From Faecalibacterium prausnitzii (GTDB lineage Bacteria; Bacillota; Clostridia; Oscillospirales; Ruminococcaceae), in contig NZ_PRLD01000002.1 in NCBI RefSeq assembly GCF_003287405.1, positions 1 to 64,000 of the forward strand: 64,000 nt of DNA, in the 5' to 3' direction. Position 1 is the first letter of the stretch, and each line of letters opens with the position of its first letter. Below the pieces are notes generated by a model. The model worked only from the letters and a program-made list of their open reading frames with translations. It made no database searches and was not told where the DNA came from. Position numbers and translations under genes: made by a program. This document shows positions 1-8,108 of this stretch, in pieces.

Positions 1-149
1 CCTCGCAGGATGCTCCCGAAGAAACCGAGGAAACCGAAACACCTGCAACTCGTCCGTCTGTGCTGGCTGCACTGGGGAAAAAGACCAATCAGTCGGAGCC
101 TGTCAAACCGTTCCGCAGCTATTATGATAAGGATGGTGATGCCCGGTGA
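1..149 (+). CDS. C-terminal end of an unidentified mobile-element protein (partial)
   Basis: An open frame enters from the left edge and ends at the TGA at 147-149. The visible tail of about 48 residues is rich in Glu, Thr and Pro and then reads SYYDKDGDAR before the stop. It overlaps the GTG start of the mobC-like gene by four bases, so the two are probably translationally coupled. It belongs to the mobilisation module, but the fragment is too short to assign a family. Confidence 0.6.
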   Translation, partial: SQDAPEETEETETPATRPSVLAALGKKTNQSEPVKPFRSYYDKDGDAR

Positions 150-478
150 GCGACCGCCGCGACCAGCAACTCCATTTCCGGGTCAGCAAACCGGAGTTGG
201 AGCGGATTCGGAACAAAATGGAATCCAGCGGCATTCTGAGCATCGGCTCCTATCTGCGAAAAATGGCACTGGACGGATATTGTCTGCATTTGGATCTGCC
301 GCAACTGCGCCGCATGGCGTATCTTTTGCAGATGTGCAGTAACAATCTGAACCAGTACGCCAAAGCCGCCAATGAAAATGGTCGGGTTTACGCCGCCGAT
401 CTGGAGGACCTGCAGCAGCGGCTGGATGAACTAATCAGCATCGGCAAGCAGATTCTTTCCCGGTTGGCAGAACTTTAA
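146..478 (+). CDS. mobC: MobC-like relaxosome accessory protein
   Basis: A 110-residue protein that starts with GTG, overlapping the preceding stop. The N-terminal part (HFRVSKPELERIRNKMESSG) resembles the ribbon-helix-helix DNA-binding region of MobC/MbeC proteins. The C-terminal half (NNLNQYAKAANENG followed by a helical segment) is the usual MobC tail. MobC proteins bind near oriT and help the relaxase open the DNA for conjugal transfer. The relaxase gene lies about 490 bp downstream on the same strand, which supports this role. Family assignment is from motif recognition only. Confidence 0.85.
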   Translation: MSDRRDQQLHFRVSKPELERIRNKMESSGILSIGSYLRKMALDGYCLHLDLPQLRRMAYLLQMCSNNLNQYAKAANENGRVYAADLEDLQQRLDELISIGKQILSRLAEL

Positions 479-484
479 AACTTT

Positions 485-508
485 CCCCGCAGTTGGAGGA
501 CTGCGGGG
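485..508 (+). other. Hairpin downstream of mobC
   Basis: A perfect 9-bp stem, CCCCGCAGT/ACTGCGGGG, with a 6-nt loop lies just after the mobC stop. It has no T-run, so it is more likely an mRNA-stabilising or processing structure, or part of an oriT region, than a canonical terminator. Confidence 0.45.
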
Positions 509-527
509 TACATAACAGTTGACATCC

Positions 528-557
528 TTGCAACGCAATAGCTGATACCTTTATAAT
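528..557 (+). promoter_or_regulatory. Probable sigma-A promoter for the CD1845-like gene
   Basis: TTGCAA at 528-533 and a consensus TATAAT at 552-557 are separated by 18 nt and lie 30 nt upstream of the proposed ATG at 587. The -35 box lies in a 14-nt motif, GACATCCTTGCAAC (521-534), that occurs again at 26042-26055 in the same element. Confidence 0.55.
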
Positions 558-586
558 AGAGCCGAAAAGAAAGGTTGGTGTTCGAT

Positions 587-865
587 ATGATGTTTACGCT
601 GAAGAAAATTGCTCTTTTCCCGATTTCTCTCTTTGTGGCGTTTCTGGCTCTGATGGCAAAGTGGCTGCTGACTCTGTCCAGCTATGTGGTCGCGCCGCTG
701 ATGCTCTACATCTTCGGCTGCGGCATTTACACCGCCTACCGCCAGACTTGGGATCAGTTTTTCATTCTGCTGGTGGCGGAGTTTATCTGCTTCGTTCTCT
801 TTTTCGGCGCAACTGCTATCACAGAGGGCATCGGACGGTTCAGCGAATGGCTTGCAGAACTGTAA
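587..865 (+). CDS. Small membrane protein, CD1845-like
   Basis: About 92 residues with two to three hydrophobic segments: KKIALFPISLFVAFLALMA, then a segment around APLMLYIFGCGIYTAY, then FFILLVAEFICFVLFFG. It ends in a short amphipathic tail. The size, the N-terminal 'LFP' motif and the position between mobC and the relaxase fit the CD1845 family of clostridial conjugative elements, whose function is unknown. ATG 587 is preferred over the in-frame TTG at 575, because family members begin just before the first membrane segment. A purine-rich GAAAAGAAAGG lies upstream. A terminator follows. Confidence 0.7.
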   Translation: MMFTLKKIALFPISLFVAFLALMAKWLLTLSSYVVAPLMLYIFGCGIYTAYRQTWDQFFILLVAEFICFVLFFGATAITEGIGRFSEWLAEL

Positions 866-879
866 GTATTTTTATCTTT

Positions 880-902
880 GCCGCCTTCGGGCGGCTTTTT
901 TG
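880..902 (+). terminator. Rho-independent terminator
   Basis: A GCCGCC-TTCG-GGCGGC stem-loop is followed by TTTTTTG, 15 nt after the stop of the CD1845-like gene. Confidence 0.85.
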
Positions 903-963
903 TTTGGGGCTGCGAACGCTACAAGTGGCTCAAGTATTGACTGTCACACGGGGGTGATTCAGA

Positions 964-2346
964 ATGGCTGCAATACGTTTGATTGCGCTGCACAAAAACA
1001 AAGGCAAGTCGGTTGCGGCCTGCCTGAAAAGCCGCACGGACTACGCGAAGAATCCTGACAAAACAAACAGGGGAGAGCTGGTCAGTAGCTACGAGTGCAG
1101 CCCATTGACCGCAGACGAAGAATTTATGCTTTCCAAGCGTCAATACGAACTTGCCACAGGGCGCAGACAGAAAAATGATGTGATTGCCTATCAGATACGG
1201 CAGTCTTTTCGCCCCGGTGAGATCACCGCCGAGGAAGCCAATAAGGTGGGCTACGAGCTGGCAATGCGCTTTACCAAAGGCAAATATGCATTTATCGTTG
1301 CCACCCACACGGACAGGGAACACATCCACAACCACATTATTTACAACTCCACTGCGTTGGATGGAACACGAAAATTCCGGGATTTTTTCTTTTCGGCATT
1401 GGCAGTGCAGCGGTTGAGTGACCTGATCTGCTTAGAGCATCAGCTCTCCGTCATTGAGATAAAGCCTTACCGGGAGCGGCAGAAGCGCACACTTTACCCG
1501 CCAAGGGAGAGCAACCGTGACCGGCTATGCAGTGTAATTGACAGGACTCTGGCTGAAAAGCCCAATGACTACGAGGATTTTCTGCAAAAGCTGGAGCAGC
1601 AGGGCTATGAAGTCAAACGCGGAAAGTACACCTCCGTCAAGGGCGCACGGCAGAAGCGATTCATCCGGTTCCGCACTTTGGGGGCAGGGTACAGCGAGGA
1701 AGAATTGAAAGCTGTCCTTGCCGGAGAAGCGGAGCATCGGCCTCGGCAAAAGTGCCCAGCACCGGAACAAAAATTTCAGATGCTGGTGGACATTCAGGCA
1801 AAACTGGCCGAGGGAAAAGGCACGGGTTTTGCCCGCTGGGCAAAGCAGCACAACTTAAAAGAAATGTCCCGGACGCTGATCTTCTTACAGGAAAATAAAA
1901 TCGGCAGCATCGAGGAAATGCAGGAGCGTGTGGACGCTGCAACTGCACGCTATCATGAACTGGGCGATTCCATTAAAGCATCAGAGAAGCGGCTGGCGGA
2001 AATTGCAGTGCTGAAAGCGCATATCATCAACTACGCCAAAACGCGACCGGTCTATGACGCCTACCGCAAGACCGGATACAGCAAGCGCTTTCTGGAAACG
2101 CACCGCACAGAAATCACGCTGCACAAGGCGGCGAAAGCGGCGTTTGATGAAGCCAATTTGAAAACGCTCCCCAAGGTCAAGGAGTTGGATGCGGAATATT
2201 CCAAGCTGCTGACAGAAAAGAAAGCACGCTACCCGGACTACCGCAAAGCGAAAGAAGAAATGCAGGAGCTTCTTCGTGCAAAGAAAAATGTAGAACTGTT
2301 CTTTGCAGAGGAAAAGAGTGGCGCTGAAAAAATGAAGTCCCGATAA
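964..2346 (+). CDS. MOBP-type relaxase (MobA/VirD2-like)
   Basis: A 460-residue relaxase. The N-terminal domain (about residues 1-190) carries the metal-binding histidine motif HTDREHIHNHIIYN (residues about 118-131), typical of MobA/VirD2 relaxases. The family nicks at oriT, attaches covalently to the DNA through a tyrosine and pilots single-stranded DNA in conjugation. The remainder is lysine/glutamate-rich and predicted coiled-coil (after residue 300), as in clostridial ICE/IME relaxases of about 450-500 residues. It has its own ATG, and a strong terminator follows. With mobC upstream this defines the transfer module of an integrative element that continues to the left of the window. Confidence 0.92.
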   Translation: MAAIRLIALHKNKGKSVAACLKSRTDYAKNPDKTNRGELVSSYECSPLTADEEFMLSKRQYELATGRRQKNDVIAYQIRQSFRPGEITAEEANKVGYELAMRFTKGKYAFIVATHTDREHIHNHIIYNSTALDGTRKFRDFFFSALAVQRLSDLICLEHQLSVIEIKPYRERQKRTLYPPRESNRDRLCSVIDRTLAEKPNDYEDFLQKLEQQGYEVKRGKYTSVKGARQKRFIRFRTLGAGYSEEELKAVLAGEAEHRPRQKCPAPEQKFQMLVDIQAKLAEGKGTGFARWAKQHNLKEMSRTLIFLQENKIGSIEEMQERVDAATARYHELGDSIKASEKRLAEIAVLKAHIINYAKTRPVYDAYRKTGYSKRFLETHRTEITLHKAAKAAFDEANLKTLPKVKELDAEYSKLLTEKKARYPDYRKAKEEMQELLRAKKNVELFFAEEKSGAEKMKSR

Positions 2347-2350
2347 ACGA

Positions 2351-2401
2351 AGATAGCCTAGGATTCTTCCCTTATGGAAGAGCCCTAGGCTATCTTTTTT
2401 T
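2351..2401 (+). terminator. Strong terminator after the relaxase gene
   Basis: A 12-bp stem, AGATAGCCTAGG/CCTAGGCTATCT, is extended by an inner CTTCC/GGAAG pairing and followed by seven Ts. Confidence 0.9.
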
Positions 2402-2403
2402 GT

Positions 2404-2593
2404 TATAGAAGTGTTTGGAGCAAACGCGCAGCCTGCATCGCACGATGCAGAACGAAAGGGGATTGGGCACAGCCCAACAAGCATTTTGAATTTGGATTTT
2501 GAAAAATCCGATTCAAAAATCGCAAGTTGGTACCAAGTTGCACTGCTTGCGACGTAGATGTTTCCGTCAACTGCTGCGTCAGAAATTTTCAGA
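2404..2593. other. Intergenic region with short palindromes
   Basis: This stretch lies between the relaxase and a convergent gene. It holds two compact palindromes, CTGCATCG-CA-CGATGCAG (2433-2450) and TTGGGC-ACA-GCCCAA (2463-2477), separated by a GAACGAAAGGGGA stretch. Clustered short inverted repeats near a relaxase could be oriT-related, but oriT more often lies upstream of mobC and no nic consensus is recognisable. Confidence 0.25.
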
Positions 2594-2923
2594 TTACTTC
2601 AACTTTGCAAGGATATCGTCTGCGCTCACGCCGCTTGCCAGCAGCTTTTTCAGCACGTCCTCTGCTTCGGCTTTCTTTGCGGATTCCGCTGCTTTGGTTT
2701 CAGCTTTGACCTTTTTAGCCTCGATTCTGGCAATTTCCTTGTCGATAGATTTCAGCGCTGCCTTCTTGGTTTTCAGGTCAGCCTTTAAAGTGTCAATGTT
2801 GGCGGTGATGGATGCGATTTCCGCTGTGAGTGCTTCCTTCGCGGACTGCTTTTCCGCAATCTGCGTTGCAAAATCAGCAGTCACAGTTTGGGGCCTATTC
2901 TTGCTACCTTTAGTTCTGGGCAT
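2594..2923 (-). CDS. Small basic/coiled-coil protein of unknown function
   Basis: 109 residues. The N-terminus, MPRTKGSKNRPQT, is short and AT-hook-like. A long Ala/Lys/Glu-rich coiled coil (residues about 20-85) follows, and the tail reads LLASGVSADDILAKLK. It is transcribed toward the relaxase and sits at the border between the mobilisation module and the polysaccharide operon. Proteins of this shape are common hypothetical genes in clostridial integrative elements. The basic N-terminus suggests nucleic-acid binding, which is an inference. A GGAGG-like ribosome site precedes the ATG. Confidence 0.65.
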   Translation of the reverse strand: MPRTKGSKNRPQTVTADFATQIAEKQSAKEALTAEIASITANIDTLKADLKTKKAALKSIDKEIARIEAKKVKAETKAAESAKKAEAEDVLKKLLASGVSADDILAKLK

Positions 2924-3006
2924 AATAAAACCTCCAGAAAATTATAGTAATATTAGTATAGCACTCTATCTCATTTATTTCAATCACTGCAAATTTCTGT
3001 TTCGTA

Positions 3007-4344
3007 TTATATTACTATCATATCAGTACGATCATTAAAGCTTTCTATGATTTTAGCTATTGATTTTGAAACTCCTTTTTCAACATAGTTCATTGGCTTT
3101 TTAACTTCAACAGATTTTGCAAATGCTACAATTTCATATCGAATGCCTTCACCATCAAGTTGATAAAAAAATCTTTGATTGTCTTCGGCGTTCTCATAAC
3201 GAACCTCAAAATAATCTGTTTTCCACCAAGGTGCTGGAACATAGATATAGCCTTTCGTTCCCGTAACAATCAACTCACCCTCAGATTTTGCAGCTTTTGC
3301 TACTTTGATTGAAGCTACTGCACCACCATAGGTAAAATCAATTTTTGTATAGGCATCCATATTGGCAGCTTCATCCAAAAATTTCGTAGTTATTACTTTT
3401 TTCCTGTACTCCGTTCCAAGTATTTGAAAAACGGGCAACAATGCTGCAGGAGCCCAGCCGCACATACTATTCCATTTCTGGGTTAAATCTGTTCCAGCAA
3501 TTGAAATACCATCTCGCAGACTAGTACAAACAGCATCAACCGATACAACCTTACCAATTTTTCCAGTCTTAGCTAGAAGGACTAACCGTTCATATGCCGT
3601 TGAGTATGCCGTTTTAATAGCATCCATAAGAACCAGCCCATGTTCTTCAGCAATCGAATATAGTTCTTCACAATCCGCTTCTTTTAAAGCAATTGGTGAT
3701 TCACACAAAACATGCTTTCCCGCCAAAAGAGCTTTTTTTGTATCAATATAATGTTTCTCTGGTTTGGAAACAATATACACGGCATCCACTTTTTCAAGAA
3801 GTTCATCATAGTTTTCGGTATAGAACATCCCATCAAACTCAGGTTCTTCACTCTTCTGAGATGCACATACACCAATTACATCAACGCCGTTTACATATTT
3901 AGACTCTGCTACAAACTTTGTTCTGAAAGCAGCCTTTCCAACAATTCCCATACGAAGTTTACATTGTTCACTCCGTACTTCAGAACTAGAGATTCCCTCC
4001 GTTCTCGGAAGATACACCACCTTACAATATTCATTCAGATAATCAAATTTTCCAGCCCAATCAGAACCCACCGTGAAAATATCTACATCGTACCTACGAA
4101 TATCATCAATTTTCTGACCCTCATATTCTTCCACGATGATCTTATCCGCAAGTCCTGTGGCACGTACAGCCTCAATACGCTCCATCAAGGACTGCTGTAC
4201 ATTGATTTTTCCACGGGTTTTATCAAAATCATCCGCTGTAACGCCAACGATCAAATAATCTCCCAGTGCTTTTGCACGTTCTAGCAGTTTGATATGACCA
4301 TAGTGAAGCAAGTCATACGTTCCGTATGTAATTACTTTTACCAT
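3007..4344 (-). CDS. Fusion of TagD-type cytidylyltransferase and Gfo/Idh/MocA dehydrogenase
   Basis: A two-domain protein of 445 residues. Residues 1 to about 130 carry the nucleotidyltransferase signatures ITYGTYDLLHYGHIKLLERA and RTEGISSSEVR, as in glycerol-3-phosphate cytidylyltransferase (TagD/GCT). From about residue 135, GIVGKAAFRTKFVAES and the following Rossmann fold match Gfo/Idh/MocA NAD(P)-dependent oxidoreductases, including ESPIALKEADCEEL. The likely product is a CDP-activated (amino)polyol phosphate whose sugar- or triose-derived precursor is reduced or oxidised by the second domain; this is inference. Start: ATG 4344 has AGAGGAAG upstream. An upstream in-frame start at 4497 would lie inside the aminotransferase gene. 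It is the last gene of the operon. Confidence 0.85.
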   Translation of the reverse strand: MVKVITYGTYDLLHYGHIKLLERAKALGDYLIVGVTADDFDKTRGKINVQQSLMERIEAVRATGLADKIIVEEYEGQKIDDIRRYDVDIFTVGSDWAGKFDYLNEYCKVVYLPRTEGISSSEVRSEQCKLRMGIVGKAAFRTKFVAESKYVNGVDVIGVCASQKSEEPEFDGMFYTENYDELLEKVDAVYIVSKPEKHYIDTKKALLAGKHVLCESPIALKEADCEELYSIAEEHGLVLMDAIKTAYSTAYERLVLLAKTGKIGKVVSVDAVCTSLRDGISIAGTDLTQKWNSMCGWAPAALLPVFQILGTEYRKKVITTKFLDEAANMDAYTKIDFTYGGAVASIKVAKAAKSEGELIVTGTKGYIYVPAPWWKTDYFEVRYENAEDNQRFFYQLDGEGIRYEIVAFAKSVEVKKPMNYVEKGVSKSIAKIIESFNDRTDMIVI

Positions 4345-4364
4345 TTCTTGCTTCCTCTCACTTT

Positions 4365-5438
4365 TTACAAAAGTCCACGCTTCTGTAAATCCTTTAAAGC
4401 ATTTACAAGCGTGGAGTTGTCCTCTTTTGTCAATGCACCAATATGCCCCACACGGAAAATGGTCTCTTTCATTTCTCCACCATTGGGACAAATCCAAATA
4501 CCATACTCATCTTTGAGTATCGTAAAAACATCATAGGCCGATACATTCAAAGGATGCAACGGTGTAACTGCATTGGACATCGACTCAGAAACGATTTCAA
4601 GCGGTAATCCCTTAATCTTATCTCTGAAATCTTGAGCAAGTTCCGCAATTTTCTTTGTTTCACTCTCAACACCGCCAGCGGCTTCTATTTCTTTCAGACG
4701 AGCATTGATCTGGCGTAAAGTACCAACTGCTGGTGTAAAGGGTGTTTGTCCCCGCTCGCCATTTTTAAGAGCAGACTTCAGATTTAGATACATACACTTC
4801 ACATCGCGGGCCTCTACACGTTTGACCGCTTCATCGGACAAGACAATAACTGATACGCCCGGAGGACAAGCCAATGCTTTCTGAGAACCAGTAATCATTA
4901 CCTGCACACCCAATTTGTTCATATCAAAATCGTCTGCAAGGAAGGAACTAATGGCGTCCACGACCAAAAAAATTCCGTTTTTCTTACAAAACTCACTGAT
5001 CATCTCAATGTCATAGTGAACACCTGTTGAGGTTTCATGTACATTAACGAGGAACCCTGTAAAGCCTTTACCGTCGTACATATCCAACTGCTCTTTTTTG
5101 AGTGCTTTACCTTTCTCCAGCTTGATTTCCTCATACGGAATCTCATGAATCTGGCACAACTCAACAAACCGCTGACCAAAACTGCCGCCGTTTACGACCA
5201 AAACTTTATCCTTCTTATCAAAGACATTCATAACAGTTGCTTCCATAGCTGCTGTACCAGAGCCAGTGATAAACACCACTCTAGCATCATCGCCAGCTTT
5301 CGCAAACTGCTTCATCAGCTTTTCATTTTCAAGCATAACAGCAGAGAACTCAGGCGTTCTGAAATATGGAACCTGTTCTGCACCAATTGCTCTAATCTTT
5401 TCATCTGACATAACCGGTCCAACTGTAAAATTCAACAT
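4365..5438 (-). CDS. Class V PLP-dependent aminotransferase (AGAT/PhnW-like)
   Basis: 357 residues with the fold-type I arrangement of alanine-glyoxylate and 2-aminoethylphosphonate-pyruvate aminotransferases. It begins NFTVGPV, has the phosphate-binding [11 protein letters not shown] (about residues 57-67), the cofactor Asp in [10 protein letters not shown], and the Schiff-base Lys in [14 protein letters not shown]. It lies 20 bp upstream of the cytidylyltransferase-dehydrogenase gene and is translated from a good GGAGG site. The pairing suggests it aminates a keto-phosphate or phosphonate that is then CDP-activated and transferred by LicD or the TagF-like enzyme. No PEP mutase is present, so a phosphonate route is not established. 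An aminopolyol such as serinol phosphate is an alternative. Confidence 0.88.
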   Translation of the reverse strand: MLNFTVGPVMSDEKIRAIGAEQVPYFRTPEFSAVMLENEKLMKQFAKAGDDARVVFITGSGTAAMEATVMNVFDKKDKVLVVNGGSFGQRFVELCQIHEIPYEEIKLEKGKALKKEQLDMYDGKGFTGFLVNVHETSTGVHYDIEMISEFCKKNGIFLVVDAISSFLADDFDMNKLGVQVMITGSQKALACPPGVSVIVLSDEAVKRVEARDVKCMYLNLKSALKNGERGQTPFTPAVGTLRQINARLKEIEAAGGVESETKKIAELAQDFRDKIKGLPLEIVSESMSNAVTPLHPLNVSAYDVFTILKDEYGIWICPNGGEMKETIFRVGHIGALTKEDNSTLVNALKDLQKRGLL

Positions 5439-5440
5439 AT

Positions 5441-6253
5441 TTATACCTCCATGTAATTATTATTAAATACAATTTTTCCCCATTCGCAAACTTCGTGAAA
5501 GCCTACTTTCCTATGGAGATTTCTGGATTCGTTTGAATAATAGAAGGAAAAAACTCTTTTTCCCTCTTTTAATACTTCTTCGCAAATAGCTCTCCATATT
5601 TCTAGTGCATAGCCTCTCCTTCGATACTCTTTATTAACTATTAGCTCTGCGACAATAGCTACTCCATCTATTTCTGCATTTGTACACGCATGAGCAATTA
5701 CCACATCGTTCTTTTTTATCACATAATTTCTGGAATATCCTTCTTTGGAACGCTGAAGAAGCTGCTCAGCCAGTTCATTTTTATTATAAGATTTTCCAAT
5801 ATCTTCATCGCCATAGATCATTTGAACAATCTGTTTAAAATCGTTCGCAGATGCTAATTGTACTGATTCTCTATGTTTTTCATCAACATTAGTGATTTCT
5901 GCTACCCAACCATACGTTATAGTAAAAGGCCGTTCGCTACTGGAATAATTACCTCCTATATACTCTGCTGTACTTTTTTCGCAATAAATCATTTTTATTG
6001 GATGACTTTTAAGCAGTTCTTTTAATTCTGGTACACTAAAATCATTATCTATCGAGTATACATGGACACACGAAAAATAAAATAAATAAACCGCTTTTAT
6101 TTTATTTTCAAATTTATCCATATAGACATCAATAGCTTGTGAACCAGTTCCATATCTTTGCAAATTCATATAGAGATAAAGACATTTATAATATTCTGTT
6201 CCAATATATGATTCGATGATTTTCTCATCTTCTTTTTGACACCTTATAATCAT
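5441..6253 (-). CDS. GNAT family N-acetyltransferase
   Basis: 270 residues. The C-terminal half has the GNAT acetyl-CoA-binding motif in the form [20 protein letters not shown] (R-R-x-G-Y/A) and the terminal [12 protein letters not shown] strand. The N-terminal half resembles a second, degenerate GNAT-like domain. Its ATG overlaps the TGA of licD (ATGA), which indicates translational coupling. In a polysaccharide operon it probably acetylates an amino group, perhaps the product of the neighbouring aminotransferase. The substrate is unknown. Confidence 0.8.
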   Translation of the reverse strand: MIIRCQKEDEKIIESYIGTEYYKCLYLYMNLQRYGTGSQAIDVYMDKFENKIKAVYLFYFSCVHVYSIDNDFSVPELKELLKSHPIKMIYCEKSTAEYIGGNYSSSERPFTITYGWVAEITNVDEKHRESVQLASANDFKQIVQMIYGDEDIGKSYNKNELAEQLLQRSKEGYSRNYVIKKNDVVIAHACTNAEIDGVAIVAELIVNKEYRRRGYALEIWRAICEEVLKEGKRVFSFYYSNESRNLHRKVGFHEVCEWGKIVFNNNYMEV

Positions 6254-7101
6254 ATATTTTCCTCACCTGGAAATACTATCTCCGAACAAGGCGAATGTGG
6301 CTCTCTCTGATCTTCAGGAGGAAGCTTCATATAATCGCCATAGATATATTTCAAAACCGTATCATAGTCTTTTGAACTGTACAACTTTTTTTCTTCAAAC
6401 ATATATTCTGCGCGGTCTGTAAACCATGATTTTGGCATCCCATATCGCTCACTCAGTGGGTTCTTTTTATATAACATCCCTGTTGCAGGAAATCCTAAGC
6501 ATCGAACCCGATTGAGCGAAGAATTTCTGCTCTTCTTTGAATATTTTTCATATCCATGAAATGCAAAATCGACCGAAATCTTCGATAGAAGGGTAAACCA
6601 TACCTTCCAAAATCCCACTGTGTTTTCTTTTGCCACCTCAGACCATAGAATCTTCCGCAAACAATAGCAATGCAAATCCTGAAATATTTGCCCAACAATT
6701 GAAAGCGGAATATCATCCATTGGAAACACATCAACAAAAATTCCGGTTTTACATTTCAAGTGTTCCTGACCAACTCGAATATAAGTAGAGCCTGTACGTC
6801 GTAGTTTTCCATATTCCCATCTATATTCAGGGTCTGTATCATGATCTTGAAAGAAGCAAATATTAGGATTCATCTCGTCTTTATGCTTCTTGAATGTTTC
6901 GTAATCTTCGCGAAGCATTCCAATGTCAGCATCATCATCCCATGGAATATACCCCTGATGTCTCACCGCTCCAAGCAGACTTCCACCAAATAAGACATAG
7001 TTGATATTATACTTTCTACAAACCTTATCAAATTCAACCAACATATCCAGTTCTGTTAGTTGCATTTTCCGAAAGTCTTCGCCTTTGATTTCTTTAATCA
7101 C
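6250..7101 (-). CDS. LicD family phosphotransferase
   Basis: 283 residues. The N-terminal region has the LicD hallmark YVLFGGSLLGAVRHQGYIP, followed directly by the acidic WDDDADIGM cluster that binds metal in nucleotidyltransferase-fold enzymes. LicD proteins transfer phosphocholine or related phospho-alcohols from a CDP donor to glycans. A second conserved stretch, GIFVDVFPMDDIP, also fits. The operon encodes its own CDP-donor enzyme (cytidylyltransferase fusion) but no choline kinase or transporter, so a non-choline substituent is plausible. Its start overlaps the sulfotransferase stop by four bases. Confidence 0.9.
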   Translation of the reverse strand: MIKEIKGEDFRKMQLTELDMLVEFDKVCRKYNINYVLFGGSLLGAVRHQGYIPWDDDADIGMLREDYETFKKHKDEMNPNICFFQDHDTDPEYRWEYGKLRRTGSTYIRVGQEHLKCKTGIFVDVFPMDDIPLSIVGQIFQDLHCYCLRKILWSEVAKENTVGFWKVWFTLLSKISVDFAFHGYEKYSKKSRNSSLNRVRCLGFPATGMLYKKNPLSERYGMPKSWFTDRAEYMFEEKKLYSSKDYDTVLKYIYGDYMKLPPEDQREPHSPCSEIVFPGEENI

Positions 7102-8108
7102 TGTCTATCATCCTCCCTGTTAGGAAATAGGTATAAAAAATCCTCGAGTTCTTGTTCTATAATTTTTATCTGGTTATTATAGTTTTTATCATTTATCCAC
7201 AGTTGCGTATTTCTTATTGATATGTCCGGATTAAAATGTTTTCGAAGATCTTTATGTTTTTCCTCGGAAATTCCCAGAAATTCATTTATCTGTTTGGTGG
7301 TAAAATCATACCGATAAATCAAATCCTCAAAATGAATTCTCAGTATTCTGGGATCCTTTATCTCATCGTCAATCGTTCGCCGCATATCTCGATATTGCTT
7401 TGCGAACAAAAGAGGATCATGCGGCAAAACATGGTCTCCATCCCTCATTGCTTGAATATAAACATCCCTTGGATCTCTATCTACTATAATAACCTTTAGA
7501 TCCCGAATGTAATTTAAGTATCTTTTTACATTTGTAGTCGATACACATTGATCCAGTACAAGGTATTCTGTATCAGGCCTTGCCATTTTCTCGCACAGTG
7601 CCTCCGTGTAATCCTGGGTTTTTTGATAGAATTCTTCTCTGCTACAAGCGCAATGATAACTTGTTAAATACGGAAAATAGTTGTAATCCTGCGTTTTTCT
7701 ATATTTACGCGGCATTATTTTTGAAAAAGCTCTCCGTATTTTATAAATCGCCCATGGGATAAAGGGCTGTTCGTTTACATCCCCATGCCAATAACCAGGA
7801 AATTCAAAATCCACCAAATCACGGATATATTTGTCAGTCTCATCCAGCCAGCACTTACCAAATATCAGCTGATACGTTCTCTTATTCATTCTGGCAAATT
7901 TTTTATAACGTTTTACTGCAAATCCGCTATTGAGCCTGTGCCAATTATCAACAAGGTTATATTCTAGATCAGAAATTCCGTCCGGATCCTGTAAAAACCT
8001 ACATTCAACATCTGAAGGAGCATATGTAAAACCATCGAATTCCCGCAAATAATCATCTACCGCTCCTGAGCCGGTAGCATGATAGCTGATGCATGTTACT
8101 TTTTTCAT
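7098..8108 (-). CDS. Sulfotransferase family protein
   Basis: 336 residues. The N-terminus, CISYHATGSGAVDDYL, matches the position and pattern of the 5'-phosphosulfate loop of PAPS-dependent sulfotransferases. Residues about 205-220, KVIIVDRDPRDVYIQAM, match the 3'-phosphate-binding motif with its conserved Arg and Asp-Pro-Arg-Asp. A late segment, IHFEDLIYRYDFTTKQINEFLGI, is the usual C-terminal sulfotransferase region. In this operon it would sulfate the repeat unit from PAPS in the cytoplasm. No PAPS synthesis genes are in the window. It overlaps both neighbours by four bases. Confidence 0.85.
   Translation of the reverse strand: MKKVTCISYHATGSGAVDDYLREFDGFTYAPSDVECRFLQDPDGISDLEYNLVDNWHRLNSGFAVKRYKKFARMNKRTYQLIFGKCWLDETDKYIRDLVDFEFPGYWHGDVNEQPFIPWAIYKIRRAFSKIMPRKYRKTQDYNYFPYLTSYHCACSREEFYQKTQDYTEALCEKMARPDTEYLVLDQCVSTTNVKRYLNYIRDLKVIIVDRDPRDVYIQAMRDGDHVLPHDPLLFAKQYRDMRRTIDDEIKDPRILRIHFEDLIYRYDFTTKQINEFLGISEEKHKDLRKHFNPDISIRNTQLWINDKNYNNQIKIIEQELEDFLYLFPNREDDRQ

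Noticed and set aside
4345-4497. Longer N-terminus of the cytidylyltransferase fusion from 4497
   Set aside because: It would overlap the aminotransferase coding end in another frame and has no homologous character; ATG 4344 has a good ribosome site.
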